From Bacteroidota bacterium (GTDB lineage: Bacteria; Zhuqueibacterota; JdFR-76; DREG01), in contig JAUXJX010000070.1 in assembly GCA_030624545.1 (NCBI GenBank), forward strand, positions 1 through 7,889: 7,889 bases of DNA, given 5' to 3'. Each line of letters starts with the position of its first letter. Within the stretch, counting starts at the first letter, position 1. Below the pieces are notes generated by a model that was not told where the DNA came from, did no database searches, and saw nothing but the letters and a program-made list of their open reading frames with translations. The position numbers and the translations under genes were made by a program. Of the stretch, positions 1-6,965 are shown piece after piece.

Positions 1-94
1 GTGCCTTAGTGGCAAGAATTCATGAATAATTGAAGCTAATATTCATGGCCATTAGATTTTCCTTTGCTTCCGTAATTTTGTAAGCTAAATTATA

Positions 95-100
95 TATGAT
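95..100 (+). promoter_or_regulatory. possible -10 element upstream of the receiver gene
   Basis: The AT-rich stretch 76-100 contains TATGAT at 95-100, a close match to the sigma-70 -10 consensus and about 95 bases before the receiver-gene start. No good -35 hexamer lies 16-18 bases upstream: position 72-77 reads GTAATT, while TTGCTT at 64-69 is too distant. This is the only sizeable non-coding stretch before the operon, so a promoter is expected somewhere here, but this exact site is a guess. Confidence 0.2.
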
Positions 101-196
101 CTAACACGGTGGCACTACTTAATTCCCCCAATAGCGCGTTATTTGCCAAAAATTATGGCTCTTCATCAATTCGGGCTCTTCATGAAGGCAAGGATG

Positions 197-586
197 ATGA
201 TCAATATATTGTTAAATGAAATAGACCCCGAACGTCAGAAATCATTGCTATCCGGTCTCGAACTCCGAGGCTACCAGGTCTGGCCAGCGCAAAACCTGAA
301 TGAAATCGTTTCGACTTTAGAAGACGTCTCCATCGATCTGATTATTCTGGATCTCGATAGCCTTAATCTTGACCAGGTTGTAGTTTTTGCAGATCGCCTA
401 AGTGGAATTGTGATTGTGTTTAATGCCAGCTCCAATGCACCCACTGAGGATTTCCGTTGTTGGATTGCAGATGAATTCATCGTAAAAGGTGAAAAGGGTG
501 AGAACATTTCCACCACAGTAGCGAAGTATTTTCCCGCAGGTTCGCAGAATTCCGGAAATAACAATTTATTGAGGCGAGCACATTGA
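197..586 (+). CDS. small degenerate response-regulator receiver-like protein
   Basis: This gene encodes about 129 residues with the outline of a stand-alone CheY-type receiver domain and no output domain. The start resembles the beta-1 strand of receivers (ILLNEIDPER), followed by a helix ending in LRGYQV and then DLIILDLDS. Asp52 there aligns with the phospho-acceptor. IVIVFNAS aligns with beta-4 and ADEFIVKG with beta-5, placing Lys97 at the conserved lysine. The acidic Mg-binding pair is replaced by Asn7-Glu8, and the beta-4 Thr/Ser is Asn76, so normal phosphotransfer is doubtful. I chose ATG 197 because GAAGG at 184-188 lies 8 bases upstream; ATG 194 is nearly as good. TTG 143 and ATG 155 or 182 lack a Shine-Dalgarno. 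Its stop overlaps the glucokinase start by four bases. A regulatory role over the operon is inference; it could also be a pseudo-receiver protein-binding module. Confidence 0.6.
   Translation: MINILLNEIDPERQKSLLSGLELRGYQVWPAQNLNEIVSTLEDVSIDLIILDLDSLNLDQVVVFADRLSGIVIVFNASSNAPTEDFRCWIADEFIVKGEKGENISTTVAKYFPAGSQNSGNNNLLRRAH
571..574 (+). promoter_or_regulatory. ribosome binding site fixing the TTG start of glucokinase
   Basis: GAGG at 571-574 ends 8 bases before TTG 583. It lies inside the last codons of the receiver gene. Together with the TTGA stop/start overlap it selects TTG as the initiation codon and suggests translational coupling. Confidence 0.65.
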
Positions 587-1569
587 TTCTTGCCGGTGAC
601 ATAGGAGGCACCAAAGCGAGGTTTGCCCTTTACTCCAAAGAGCACGAATTACTCAGTCGACAGCAGACTGAAACCTATTCAAGCAGCGACTTTTCCAGCC
701 TGGAAGAAATAGCGCGTGATTTTCTCAATAAACATAATGAATCTGTGAATACGGCCTGTTTCGGTATTCCGGGACCGGTCGTCAACGGTTGCGCCCAAAC
801 GACCAATCTGCCTTGGCAGTTACGAGAAGACCAAATCGCACGCTCGCTGGACTTAAATGCAGTTAAGTTGGTTAATGACTTAAGCGCAGTAGCCGCAGCA
901 ATCCCGCATTTTTCGTCCGAGGATCTCTCTACTTTGCATGAGGGTGTACAAACTCAAAGCAGGGATGACATCTTCGGAGTATTGGCACCCGGCACAGGGC
1001 TTGGACAGGGATTTTTGGGCGACATGTCTGGCGTTCAGCATGTTCTAGCATCTGAAGGAGGCCATAATGATTTTTCTCCTACAACAGAGCTGGAAATCGA
1101 GCTCCTCAGATACCTTCGCTCCAAATTCAAACGTGTTAGTTACGAACGCGTGCTTTCCGGTCCCGGATTGGTGAACATTTACACGTTCCTCAAGGAAACC
1201 GGCTATGGACCGGAACCACCGGAGTTGAATAAGCTGCTGCAGGAAGGTGATCCAGCGGCTATTATTTCCGGAGCCGGCCAGTCCGGTGCATACGAAATTT
1301 GCGTGAAGGCGCTGGATATATTCGCCTCGGTTTTGGGAGCTCAGGCCGGCAATCTTGTTCTTACTCTCATGGCAACCGGCGGAATCTATCTTGGCGGTGG
1401 AATTCCACCAAAGATCTGTAAGAAGCTGGCAGACGGTACGGCAGTGAAAGCCTATCTGAACAAAGGTCGGCTTTCTTACCTGGTCAAAAAGACGCCTTTG
1501 CATGTGATTCGCGATGACTATGCTGCCTTGCTTGGAGCTGCTTCAATCGCAGCAAAACTTAAAGAATAA
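583..1569 (+). CDS. glk: glucokinase (Glk family)
   Basis: Glucokinase phosphorylates glucose with ATP to glucose-6-phosphate in the cytoplasm, feeding both glycolysis and the downstream Zwf. The 328 residues match the length of the E. coli-type Glk family (about 320). The N-terminus has the phosphate-binding loop GDIGGTK (residues 5-11). It is followed by [15 protein letters not shown] and LVNDLSAV, where Asp99 aligns with the catalytic base. SEGGHNDF carries the sugar-binding Glu158 and His161, and [10 protein letters not shown] follows. The C-terminal ATPase lobe has GAQAGNLVL and [13 protein letters not shown]. No ROK-type CxCGxxGCxE zinc motif is present, so this is the Glk family rather than ROK. 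The TTG start is preceded by GAGG and overlaps the receiver-gene stop as TTGA. Transketolase follows after 22 bases, so co-transcription is very likely. Confidence 0.93.
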   Translation: MILAGDIGGTKARFALYSKEHELLSRQQTETYSSSDFSSLEEIARDFLNKHNESVNTACFGIPGPVVNGCAQTTNLPWQLREDQIARSLDLNAVKLVNDLSAVAAAIPHFSSEDLSTLHEGVQTQSRDDIFGVLAPGTGLGQGFLGDMSGVQHVLASEGGHNDFSPTTELEIELLRYLRSKFKRVSYERVLSGPGLVNIYTFLKETGYGPEPPELNKLLQEGDPAAIISGAGQSGAYEICVKALDIFASVLGAQAGNLVLTLMATGGIYLGGGIPPKICKKLADGTAVKAYLNKGRLSYLVKKTPLHVIRDDYAALLGAASIAAKLKE

Positions 1570-1580
1570 TTCTAACCAAA

Positions 1581-1587
1581 GAGGAAA
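1581..1587 (+). promoter_or_regulatory. ribosome binding site fixing the transketolase start
   Basis: GAGGAAA at 1581-1587 places its GAGG core 7 bases before ATG 1592. This decides against the in-frame upstream ATG at 1514, which would overlap glk by 56 bases and add 26 residues ([10 protein letters not shown] and onward) unlike any transketolase N-terminus. Confidence 0.75.
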
Positions 1588-1591
1588 TTCA

Positions 1592-3610
1592 ATGGCCGAG
1601 AAAGAAAGAGTCGATAACTTATGCATCAATACCATTCGCACACTTTCCATGGACGCTGTGCAAAAAGCCAATTCAGGCCATCCTGGGACACCCATGGCTT
1701 TAGCGCCGGTGACATTTCTCTTATGGGACAAATTCTTGCGTCACAATCCGCAAAACCCACAGTGGCCGAACCGTGACCGCTTTGTGCTTTCTGCGGGCCA
1801 TGCTTCCATGCTTCTATATAGCACCTTGCATCTCATGGGATATGATGTAACGCTGGATGACATCCAGAATTTTCGGCAATTGCACAGCAAATGTGCCGGC
1901 CATCCTGAATACGGATTAACGCCGGGCGTTGAGACGACCACCGGGCCGCTGGGTCAAGGGGTGGCCAATAGCGTCGGTTTTGCCATTGCTGAAAGGTGGC
2001 TGGCAGACTATTTCAATCGTCCCCAGCATGAAATAATCAAATATAACGTCTTTGCCATTGCTGGCGATGGCTGCATGATGGAAGGCATCTCCGGCGAAGC
2101 AGCATCTCTAGCCGGGCACTTAGGTTTGAGCAACTTGGTTTGGATTTATGATAACAATCATATCACCATTGAAGGCAATACGGGACTGGCGTTTAGCGAA
2201 GATGTAGCAGCCCGATTTATGGCGTATAACTGGAACGTGCAGCGCGTCTGTGATGCGAATGATACAGAAATGCTGGAGAGATCCCTCAACACCGCCGTGA
2301 AAGAAGGCGAACGGCCATCATTGCTTGTTGTTGACAGTCACATTGCTTACGGAAGTCCCAACAAGCAGGATACTTCCGGGGCGCACGGCGCGCCGCTTGG
2401 TGAAGATGAAGTGCGAGCGACGAAAATCAATTACGGTTGGGATCCTGATAAAAAATTTCACGTGCCCGAAGAAGTGCAACGATACCGGGATCATGTCGTC
2501 GAAAAGGGAAAGCAATCTGAAGAAAAATGGAATGGCAAATTTGCCGAATACGCTGAGCAATTTCCGGAATTGGCGAAGGAATTTAAGTTGATCCAGAATC
2601 GGAAAATGCCGGAAGGCTGGGATTGCTGCCTCCCGATTTTCCCAACCGATGCAGCAGGAATTGCCGGCCGTGCCGCAAACAACAAAGTTTTTAACGCCAT
2701 TGCCGAACATATTCCCTGGTTCATGGGAGGCGCAGCCGACTTAGCACCTTCCACCAAGACCTACATCAATAATGCCAGCAGTTTTGAAAAAGGCAATTAC
2801 AGCGGCAGGAATTTCCATTTCGGCATTAGAGAAAATGCCATGGGCGCAATTGTCAATGGTATGGCGCTAAGCAATCTTCGCCCCTATGCAGCCGGATTTC
2901 TAATTTTTTCGGATTATATGCGACCGACGATACGGTTGGCTTCTTTAATGGAGCAACCGGCGATTTTTATTTTCACGCATGACAGCATTGGTGTGGGCGA
3001 AGACGGGCCGACCCATCAGCCGGTTGAGCATCTTGCCTCTTTGCGCGCGATCCCGAATTTGGATGTTATCCGTCCGGGGGACGCAAACGAATTGAGTGTG
3101 CTTTGGAAGTATATCATGGAACTAACAGACCGTCCCGTTGCACTGATTCTGAGCCGTCAGAATCTGCCAACCAACGATCGATCAACATATGCCCCGGCTG
3201 AGGGCGCTTTGAGAGGAGCCTATACCCTGGCGGACTGCGAAGGAATTCCGGACGTCATTTTGATCGGCACTGGCTCGGAGGTCCAGTTATGTTTGGGGGC
3301 CCACGAGCAGTTAATTCAGGAAGGCATCAAATCACGTGTCGTCAGTATGCCCTGCTGGCGTCTCTATGAATGCCAAAATCCAGCATATTGGGAGGAAGTC
3401 TTGCCGAGTTCGGTGCGTGCGCGGGTGGCTGTTGAAGCCGGATCTACCTTCGGCTGGCGGCGATACACTGGCAGACACGATGACGGCAGCATCCTAGGCA
3501 TGAGAGACTTTGGCGCCTCTGCACCCTTAGCCGATCTTCTGGAAGAATTTGGTCTGACAGTACAAGGTGTGGTCCAAATGGCAAAGAGGACACTTGAAAG
3601 ACATAGGTAG
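1592..3610 (+). CDS. tkt: transketolase
   Basis: Transketolase moves two-carbon ketol units between sugar phosphates using thiamine diphosphate (ThDP) and a divalent metal, in the non-oxidative pentose phosphate pathway. The 672-residue length is typical. The PP domain has NSGHPG with His30, [19 protein letters not shown], and [19 protein letters not shown]. The ThDP/metal motif begins at GDGCMMEG (Asp159) and ends at YDNN (residues 186-189). HGAPLG is also present. The Pyr domain starts near GGAADLAPS and has FGIRENAMG with catalytic Glu414. It continues with [19 protein letters not shown], carrying His463 and His475. A standard C-terminal domain closes with STFGW and [10 protein letters not shown]. 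All key residues are intact. The stop lies 6 bases before the left end of an inserted repeat element that now separates this gene from its likely former neighbour, the transaldolase-isomerase gene. Confidence 0.96.
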   Translation: MAEKERVDNLCINTIRTLSMDAVQKANSGHPGTPMALAPVTFLLWDKFLRHNPQNPQWPNRDRFVLSAGHASMLLYSTLHLMGYDVTLDDIQNFRQLHSKCAGHPEYGLTPGVETTTGPLGQGVANSVGFAIAERWLADYFNRPQHEIIKYNVFAIAGDGCMMEGISGEAASLAGHLGLSNLVWIYDNNHITIEGNTGLAFSEDVAARFMAYNWNVQRVCDANDTEMLERSLNTAVKEGERPSLLVVDSHIAYGSPNKQDTSGAHGAPLGEDEVRATKINYGWDPDKKFHVPEEVQRYRDHVVEKGKQSEEKWNGKFAEYAEQFPELAKEFKLIQNRKMPEGWDCCLPIFPTDAAGIAGRAANNKVFNAIAEHIPWFMGGAADLAPSTKTYINNASSFEKGNYSGRNFHFGIRENAMGAIVNGMALSNLRPYAAGFLIFSDYMRPTIRLASLMEQPAIFIFTHDSIGVGEDGPTHQPVEHLASLRAIPNLDVIRPGDANELSVLWKYIMELTDRPVALILSRQNLPTNDRSTYAPAEGALRGAYTLADCEGIPDVILIGTGSEVQLCLGAHEQLIQEGIKSRVVSMPCWRLYECQNPAYWEEVLPSSVRARVAVEAGSTFGWRRYTGRHDDGSILGMRDFGASAPLADLLEEFGLTVQGVVQMAKRTLERHR

Positions 3611-3616
3611 ATATGA

Positions 3617-3635
3617 GCCACAAAAAAGCACAAAA
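3617..3635 (+). repeat. left terminal inverted repeat
   Basis: GCCACAAAAAAGCACAAAA is the exact reverse complement of 4066-4084. It contains the start of two imperfect tandem ten-base units, CACAAAAAAG (3619-3628) and CACAAAAAGG (3629-3638). It begins 6 bases after the transketolase stop. Confidence 0.85.
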
Positions 3636-3666
3636 AGGAAAGAATTCATAGAAAAGATTTAAGAAG

Positions 3667-4044
3667 ATGAACGAGATTAAAGAGTTATGTGATATCCGCG
3701 AGACGAGTTTTAGCATTCATAAGTACCTCAAGAGTGGCCATCTCGAATAAGTATATGAAAATGCGCTTTTGCATCGATTGAGGAAATTGGGTTTGGAGGT
3801 AAAACTGCAGCATCCGCTTAGTGTCTATGACGAAGATGGTACGCTATTGGGAGACTTCTATGCAGACCTATTTGTGGATAATTGTCTAATTGTTGAATTA
3901 AAGGCTTGTAAATCACTGGCGGATGAACATGTTGCACAATTGCGCGGCTATTTGCGAGCGTCCAGGATTGAACATGGGTTGCTAATAAATTTTGGTTCCC
4001 CGAGACTGCAAATCAAGAAATACATTCTAACCCAGGATGCTTGA
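3667..4044 (+). pseudogene. GxxExxY protein (PD-(D/E)xK-like fold) with in-frame stop
   Basis: Reading from ATG 3667 gives MNEIKELCDI, then HKYLKSGHLE, a TAA stop (3748-3750), then VYENALLHRLRKLGLEVK and the rest of the family domain to the TGA at 4042. Apart from the stop, the 124 coding residues match the usual size of GxxExxY proteins. The stop falls inside the family signature, G-H-L-E-stop-V-Y, where a lysine codon (AAA or AAG) is usual, so one base change from AAA explains it. A further codon may be missing around CDI-RETS compared with the family pattern as I recall it. The downstream part keeps YADLFVDNCLIVELKA, the D...ExK arrangement of PD-(D/E)xK-like folds, and LLINFGSP near the end. 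Restart at TTG 3769 has no Shine-Dalgarno. The function of the family is unknown. The gene is the only cargo of the inverted-repeat cassette and is probably non-functional. Confidence 0.8.
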
Positions 4045-4065
4045 ATCGCATCAACCTTATGTGAA

Positions 4066-4084
4066 TTTTGTGCTTTTTTGTGGC
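4066..4084 (-). repeat. right terminal inverted repeat
   Basis: TTTTGTGCTTTTTTGTGGC is the exact reverse complement of 3617-3635. It begins 21 bases after the GxxExxY stop and ends 38 bases before the transaldolase-isomerase start, so the element abuts that gene's leader. Confidence 0.85.
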
Positions 4085-4112
4085 AAACTATTAGTCTTAA
4101 CGAATTCTTGAT

Positions 4113-4117
4113 GGGAG
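4113..4117 (+). promoter_or_regulatory. ribosome binding site fixing the Tal-Pgi start
   Basis: GGGAG at 4113-4117 lies 5 bases before ATG 4123, where the protein begins MSKIKELSKLGQSIWYDYI, the usual start of this transaldolase class. The open frame continues upstream to a TTG at 4078, but that codon lies inside the right inverted repeat and is not a plausible start. Confidence 0.65.
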
Positions 4118-4122
4118 ATGAC

Positions 4123-6843
4123 ATGTCAAAAATCAAAGAATTGTCTAAGCTGGGTCAGTCGATCTGGTATGACTATATCCGGCGTTCTTTTCTCACTTCA
4201 GGAGAATTGCAAGAATGGATTGATAAGGGACTAAGAGGGGTCACTTCCAATCCATCGATCTTTGAGAAAGCCATTGCCGGCAGTGCCGATTACGATTACG
4301 ACCTGAAACGCCTGGTCAATGAAAACAGGTCAGTGGAACAAATCTACGAAATATTAGCCCTCGAAGACATCGCGATGGCAGCAAAACTGCTTCAACCTGT
4401 TTACGATTCAACCCATGGAATCGATGGATATATAAGCCTGGAAGTGAGTCCAACGCTAGCCCACGACACAGAGAACACCATTTCGGAAGCAAAGCGGCTT
4501 TTCGAAGCGCTTCATCGTCCCAATGTCATGATCAAAGTACCGGCAACATCCGCGGGGATTCCTGCGGTTGAGGAATTGATCGGTTCCGGCGTCAATGTCA
4601 ATGTTACACTTATTTTTGACATCGAGAATTACCGGAATGTTGCAGAGGCTTATTTGAAAGGACTGGAAGAATTGGCCGAGAACGGTCCATCAGTTGCCGG
4701 CGGACAGACGGTTAATACAGTATCCTCAGTGGCCTCTTTCTTCGTTAGTCGGGTGGATACGGCGGTGGACGCAGAATTAGAAAAAATCAATGTAGGGGCG
4801 ATGAGCCCATCGCCCCTACAAGGCAAAGCCGCTGTTGCCAATGCCAAAATAGCGACTCTGGAATTTCAGAAGATTTTTGGCGGTCCCCGGTGGGAGCATT
4901 TGGCCGGGAAAGGCGCGCGAGTTCAAAGGCTTCTATGGGCCAGCACCGGTACGAAAAATCCGCTCTATTCGGACACATTGTATGTAGACGAGCTCATAGG
5001 TCCGGATACCGTTAATACCGTTCCGCCGGCTACCTTGAATAGCTTTCTAGATCACGGCAATGTTGACATTACACTCACCAAGGGGGTCGACGAAGCCAGG
5101 ACTCAGCTGGATAAGTTGGCCGATTTGGGAATTGACTTAGATTCCATCACTCAAAAGCTCCAGGTCGACGGTGTCAACGCATTTGCCAAGTCCTTCGAAT
5201 CGCTGATGGCTAGTATCTCCGAAAAACGTGATCGTCTCTTGGCGGAGAAAAAGAGCTACTCAGCGAGCCTCGGTAAGTTTCAACCAACGGTGGACCATGC
5301 ATTGATGCAAATGAGAGATGAAAACATCATGAATCGCCTTTGGCAGCATGATCATTCCGTCTGGAAACCGGACCCAACAGAAATCAGCAATCGGCTGGGC
5401 TGGCTGCATAGTCCCGAAGTGATGATGGATGCGATTCCTGAGCTTACCGATTTCGTGGACGATGTTCGTTCGGCTGGGTATACTCAAGCCTTGTTACTGG
5501 GAATGGGGGGCTCCAGCCTGGCCCCGGAGGTCTTTCGCCACACCTTCGGCGTCAGGGAAGGACATTTGAATTTGGCCGTACTTGATGGCACCGACCCCGG
5601 TGCAGTATTAGAACATGCAGAAAAGATCGATCCGGCCAAAACCCTTTTCATTGTATCGACCAAATCGGGCGGCACGGTTGAGACCTTGTCCTTTATGAAG
5701 TATTTCTATAATCATGTTCTTAATGCGGTTGGCCCGGAGAAGACCGGAGAGCATTTTATTGCCATCACAGATCCCAGGAGCGGATTGGAATCGATGGCAT
5801 TGGAATTGAAATTCCGCAAGATTTTTCTAAACGATCCCAATATCGGCGGGCGCTATTCGGCATTGTCGTATTTTGGCCTGGTGCCGGCAGCGCTTATCGG
5901 AGTGGACCTTGCAATTCTGCTTGAACGTGCTGCGACGATGGCGTGCAATTGCGAGGGATGCAACTGCCCGGTGGCCGGAGATAATTCCGGAGCATGGTTG
6001 GGCGCGATCCTGGGCCAACTGGCCAAGTCCGGTCGGGACAAACTCACGTTCATCGCCTCGCCTCATATTTCCCATTTCGGCGCATGGGCGGAGCAGTTGA
6101 TCGCCGAAAGCACGGGAAAAGATGGGAAGGGCATCGTTCCAGTGGATGGCGAAGCTCTTACGGAACACGAGACTTATGCCAATGACCGCCTATTTGTATA
6201 TCTTCGTTTGGAGGACGACAACTCACACGATGTAAGAGTGAAAGCACTTGCCGATGCCGGACTCCCGGTAGTCCAGCTTAACTTGCGCGATTTATATGAC
6301 TTGGGCGCTGAATTCTTCCGCTGGGAGATGGCAACTGCAGTGGCAGGCATGCACCTCGGCATCAACCCATTTGATCAGCCAAATGTGGAATCTGCCAAAG
6401 TACTGGCCCGGACAATGGTTTCTTCCTATCAGGAAGAGGGAGAACTGCCAGTACTTACCCCATCTTTTGAGGCGAATGGAATAAAGGTGTACTCCAATCT
6501 TCAGGCAGACAACCTCGGCCAAGTCCTGAAAGGATTTCTTGCTCTTGCTGAACCCGGTGAAAATGAAGGGATGGGGCGTAGCTATGTAGCTCTACAGGCG
6601 TATATAAAGCCATCTCAGGAGGCAGACACTGCAATAAAAGATTTGCGTACCAGAATCCAGTCCCAGTATAGAATGGCGACCACAGTGGGATACGGGCCAC
6701 GTTTCTTGCACTCCACCGGCCAGCTTCACAAGGGCGACAGTGGCCACGCTTATTTATTCAATTCACCGCCGATATGCCCGAAGATACCGCCATCCCCGAT
6801 CAGCCCGGTATGGAAACCTCTTCGATCACTTTTGGAGTGCTAA
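4123..6843 (+). CDS. fused transaldolase / glucose-6-phosphate isomerase, frameshifted near its C-terminus
   Basis: This is a bifunctional Tal-Pgi fusion of 906 residues as read, against an ancestral 947. The transaldolase half (about 1-375) has Asp17 in IWYDYI, then GVTSNPSIFEKAI, Glu107 in SLEVSP and VMIKVPAT with Schiff-base Lys138. It ends with ALRGK-like LQGKAAVANAKIA and ASTGTKNP. The isomerase half (about 385 onward) has the SIS-fold motifs LLLGMGGSSL (457-466), VSTKSGGTVET (511-521) and GGRYSALSYFGLVPAAL (from 575), then HSTGQLHKGD (863-872). After His875 the frame is lost by one missing base near 6748, giving 31 unrelated residues before TAA. The true C-terminus continues in another frame to 6965. 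Also odd are a palindrome-encoded insert at residues 223-232 and a CxCxxCxC cluster at 608-615. The transaldolase half should be intact; isomerase activity is uncertain. A single-base sequencing error is possible. Confidence 0.92.
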   Translation: MSKIKELSKLGQSIWYDYIRRSFLTSGELQEWIDKGLRGVTSNPSIFEKAIAGSADYDYDLKRLVNENRSVEQIYEILALEDIAMAAKLLQPVYDSTHGIDGYISLEVSPTLAHDTENTISEAKRLFEALHRPNVMIKVPATSAGIPAVEELIGSGVNVNVTLIFDIENYRNVAEAYLKGLEELAENGPSVAGGQTVNTVSSVASFFVSRVDTAVDAELEKINVGAMSPSPLQGKAAVANAKIATLEFQKIFGGPRWEHLAGKGARVQRLLWASTGTKNPLYSDTLYVDELIGPDTVNTVPPATLNSFLDHGNVDITLTKGVDEARTQLDKLADLGIDLDSITQKLQVDGVNAFAKSFESLMASISEKRDRLLAEKKSYSASLGKFQPTVDHALMQMRDENIMNRLWQHDHSVWKPDPTEISNRLGWLHSPEVMMDAIPELTDFVDDVRSAGYTQALLLGMGGSSLAPEVFRHTFGVREGHLNLAVLDGTDPGAVLEHAEKIDPAKTLFIVSTKSGGTVETLSFMKYFYNHVLNAVGPEKTGEHFIAITDPRSGLESMALELKFRKIFLNDPNIGGRYSALSYFGLVPAALIGVDLAILLERAATMACNCEGCNCPVAGDNSGAWLGAILGQLAKSGRDKLTFIASPHISHFGAWAEQLIAESTGKDGKGIVPVDGEALTEHETYANDRLFVYLRLEDDNSHDVRVKALADAGLPVVQLNLRDLYDLGAEFFRWEMATAVAGMHLGINPFDQPNVESAKVLARTMVSSYQEEGELPVLTPSFEANGIKVYSNLQADNLGQVLKGFLALAEPGENEGMGRSYVALQAYIKPSQEADTAIKDLRTRIQSQYRMATTVGYGPRFLHSTGQLHKGDSGHAYLFNSPPICPKIPPSPISPVWKPLRSLLEC
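4791..4820. repeat. 30-base perfect palindromic repeat inside the transaldolase domain
   Basis: Arms TGTAGGGGCGATG (4791-4803) and CATCGCCCCTACA (4808-4820) are exact reverse complements around a 4-base loop, AGCC. The element is in frame and encodes NVGAMSPSPLQ at residues 223-233. It sits between an alpha helix ending VDAELEKI and the conserved LQGKAAVANAKIA segment, where related transaldolases as I recall have only a short link. GTAGGGGC...GCCCCTAC palindromes are abundant dispersed repeats in several environmental bacterial lineages. No second copy is present in this window. Confidence 0.85.
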
Positions 6844-6965
6844 AGACGGCACAAGCTTTGGGTGATCGCCAGGCTTTGTTAGATGCCGGACGAAATGTGA
6901 TCCGTTTCGATTTGGGGAAAGACGTCCCTGGCGGCTTGAGACAATTGGCAGAGGCGCTCTCGTGA
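6750..6965 (+). other. displaced, out-of-frame C-terminus of the Tal-Pgi fusion
   Basis: Inserting one G after 6748 turns CAC-GCT-TAT into CAC-GGC-TTA. The frame then reads GHGLFIQFTADMPEDTAIPD and continues through ITFGVLKTAQALGDRQALLD and VIRFDLGKDVPGGLRQLAEA to a TGA at 6963-6965. This is a good match to the usual end of Tal-Pgi fusions, restores a 947-residue protein and ends in a GTGA overlap with the HAD gene. The segment shows no sign of further decay, so the lesion is recent or an assembly error. Confidence 0.85.

Larger units (their letters stand above)
3617..4084 (+). mobile_element. 468-base inverted-repeat-bounded cassette carrying a GxxExxY gene remnant
   Basis: Two perfect 19-base inverted copies of GCCACAAAAAAGCACAAAA bound this segment, which sits between two genes of one pathway operon. 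Only a degraded GxxExxY gene lies inside. Similar CACAAA-rich terminal repeats around stand-alone GxxExxY or four-helix-bundle genes are common in environmental bacterial genomes; that is recollection of the family, not something testable here. There is no transposase, so any mobility would have to be supplied from elsewhere. I see no clear target-site duplication: ATATGA lies on the left flank and AAACTA on the right. The stretch 3611-4122 holds nothing else apart from the short leader of the next gene. Confidence 0.6.

Noticed and set aside
1..29. Possible tail of an upstream plus-strand gene; frame 3 reads ALVARIHE then TAA, and frame 2 also stops by position 25.
   Set aside because: Fewer than ten codons are visible in either frame, which is too little to assign a gene or choose between frames.
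21..47. Inverted repeat CATGAATA (21-28) and TATTCATG (40-47) with an 11-base loop, possibly a terminator of an upstream gene.
   Set aside because: The stem is AT-rich and short, and no T-tract follows directly, so it is not a convincing terminator or operator.
73..80. TAATTTTG here and TAAGTTTG at 7794-7801 match the Bacteroidota -7 consensus TAnnTTTG.
   Set aside because: Neither has a TTTG -33 box at proper spacing. AT-rich gaps give such matches by chance, and the strong Shine-Dalgarno sequences argue against Bacteroidota.
1514..1591. N-terminal extension of transketolase from ATG 1514.
   Set aside because: It lies mostly inside the glk coding sequence, has no matching Shine-Dalgarno and adds residues unlike the family. 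ATG 1592 with GAGGAAA is clearly better.
4078..4122. N-terminal extension of the Tal-Pgi fusion from TTG 4078.
   Set aside because: The extension begins within the right inverted repeat of the inserted element and encodes non-family residues. ATG 4123 has GGGAG and the expected N-terminus.
5827..6168. Long minus-strand open frame (113 codons) opposite the isomerase domain, with similar ones opposite glk, tkt and the HAD gene.
   Set aside because: They are antisense to strongly conserved coding sequence and show no recognisable protein motifs or start signals.
6748..6760. Programmed ribosomal frameshift at the Tal-Pgi lesion.
   Set aside because: The local sequence CACGCTTATTTATTC has no classical slippery heptamer, and the out-of-frame stop is almost 100 bases away, so mutation or sequence error is more likely.
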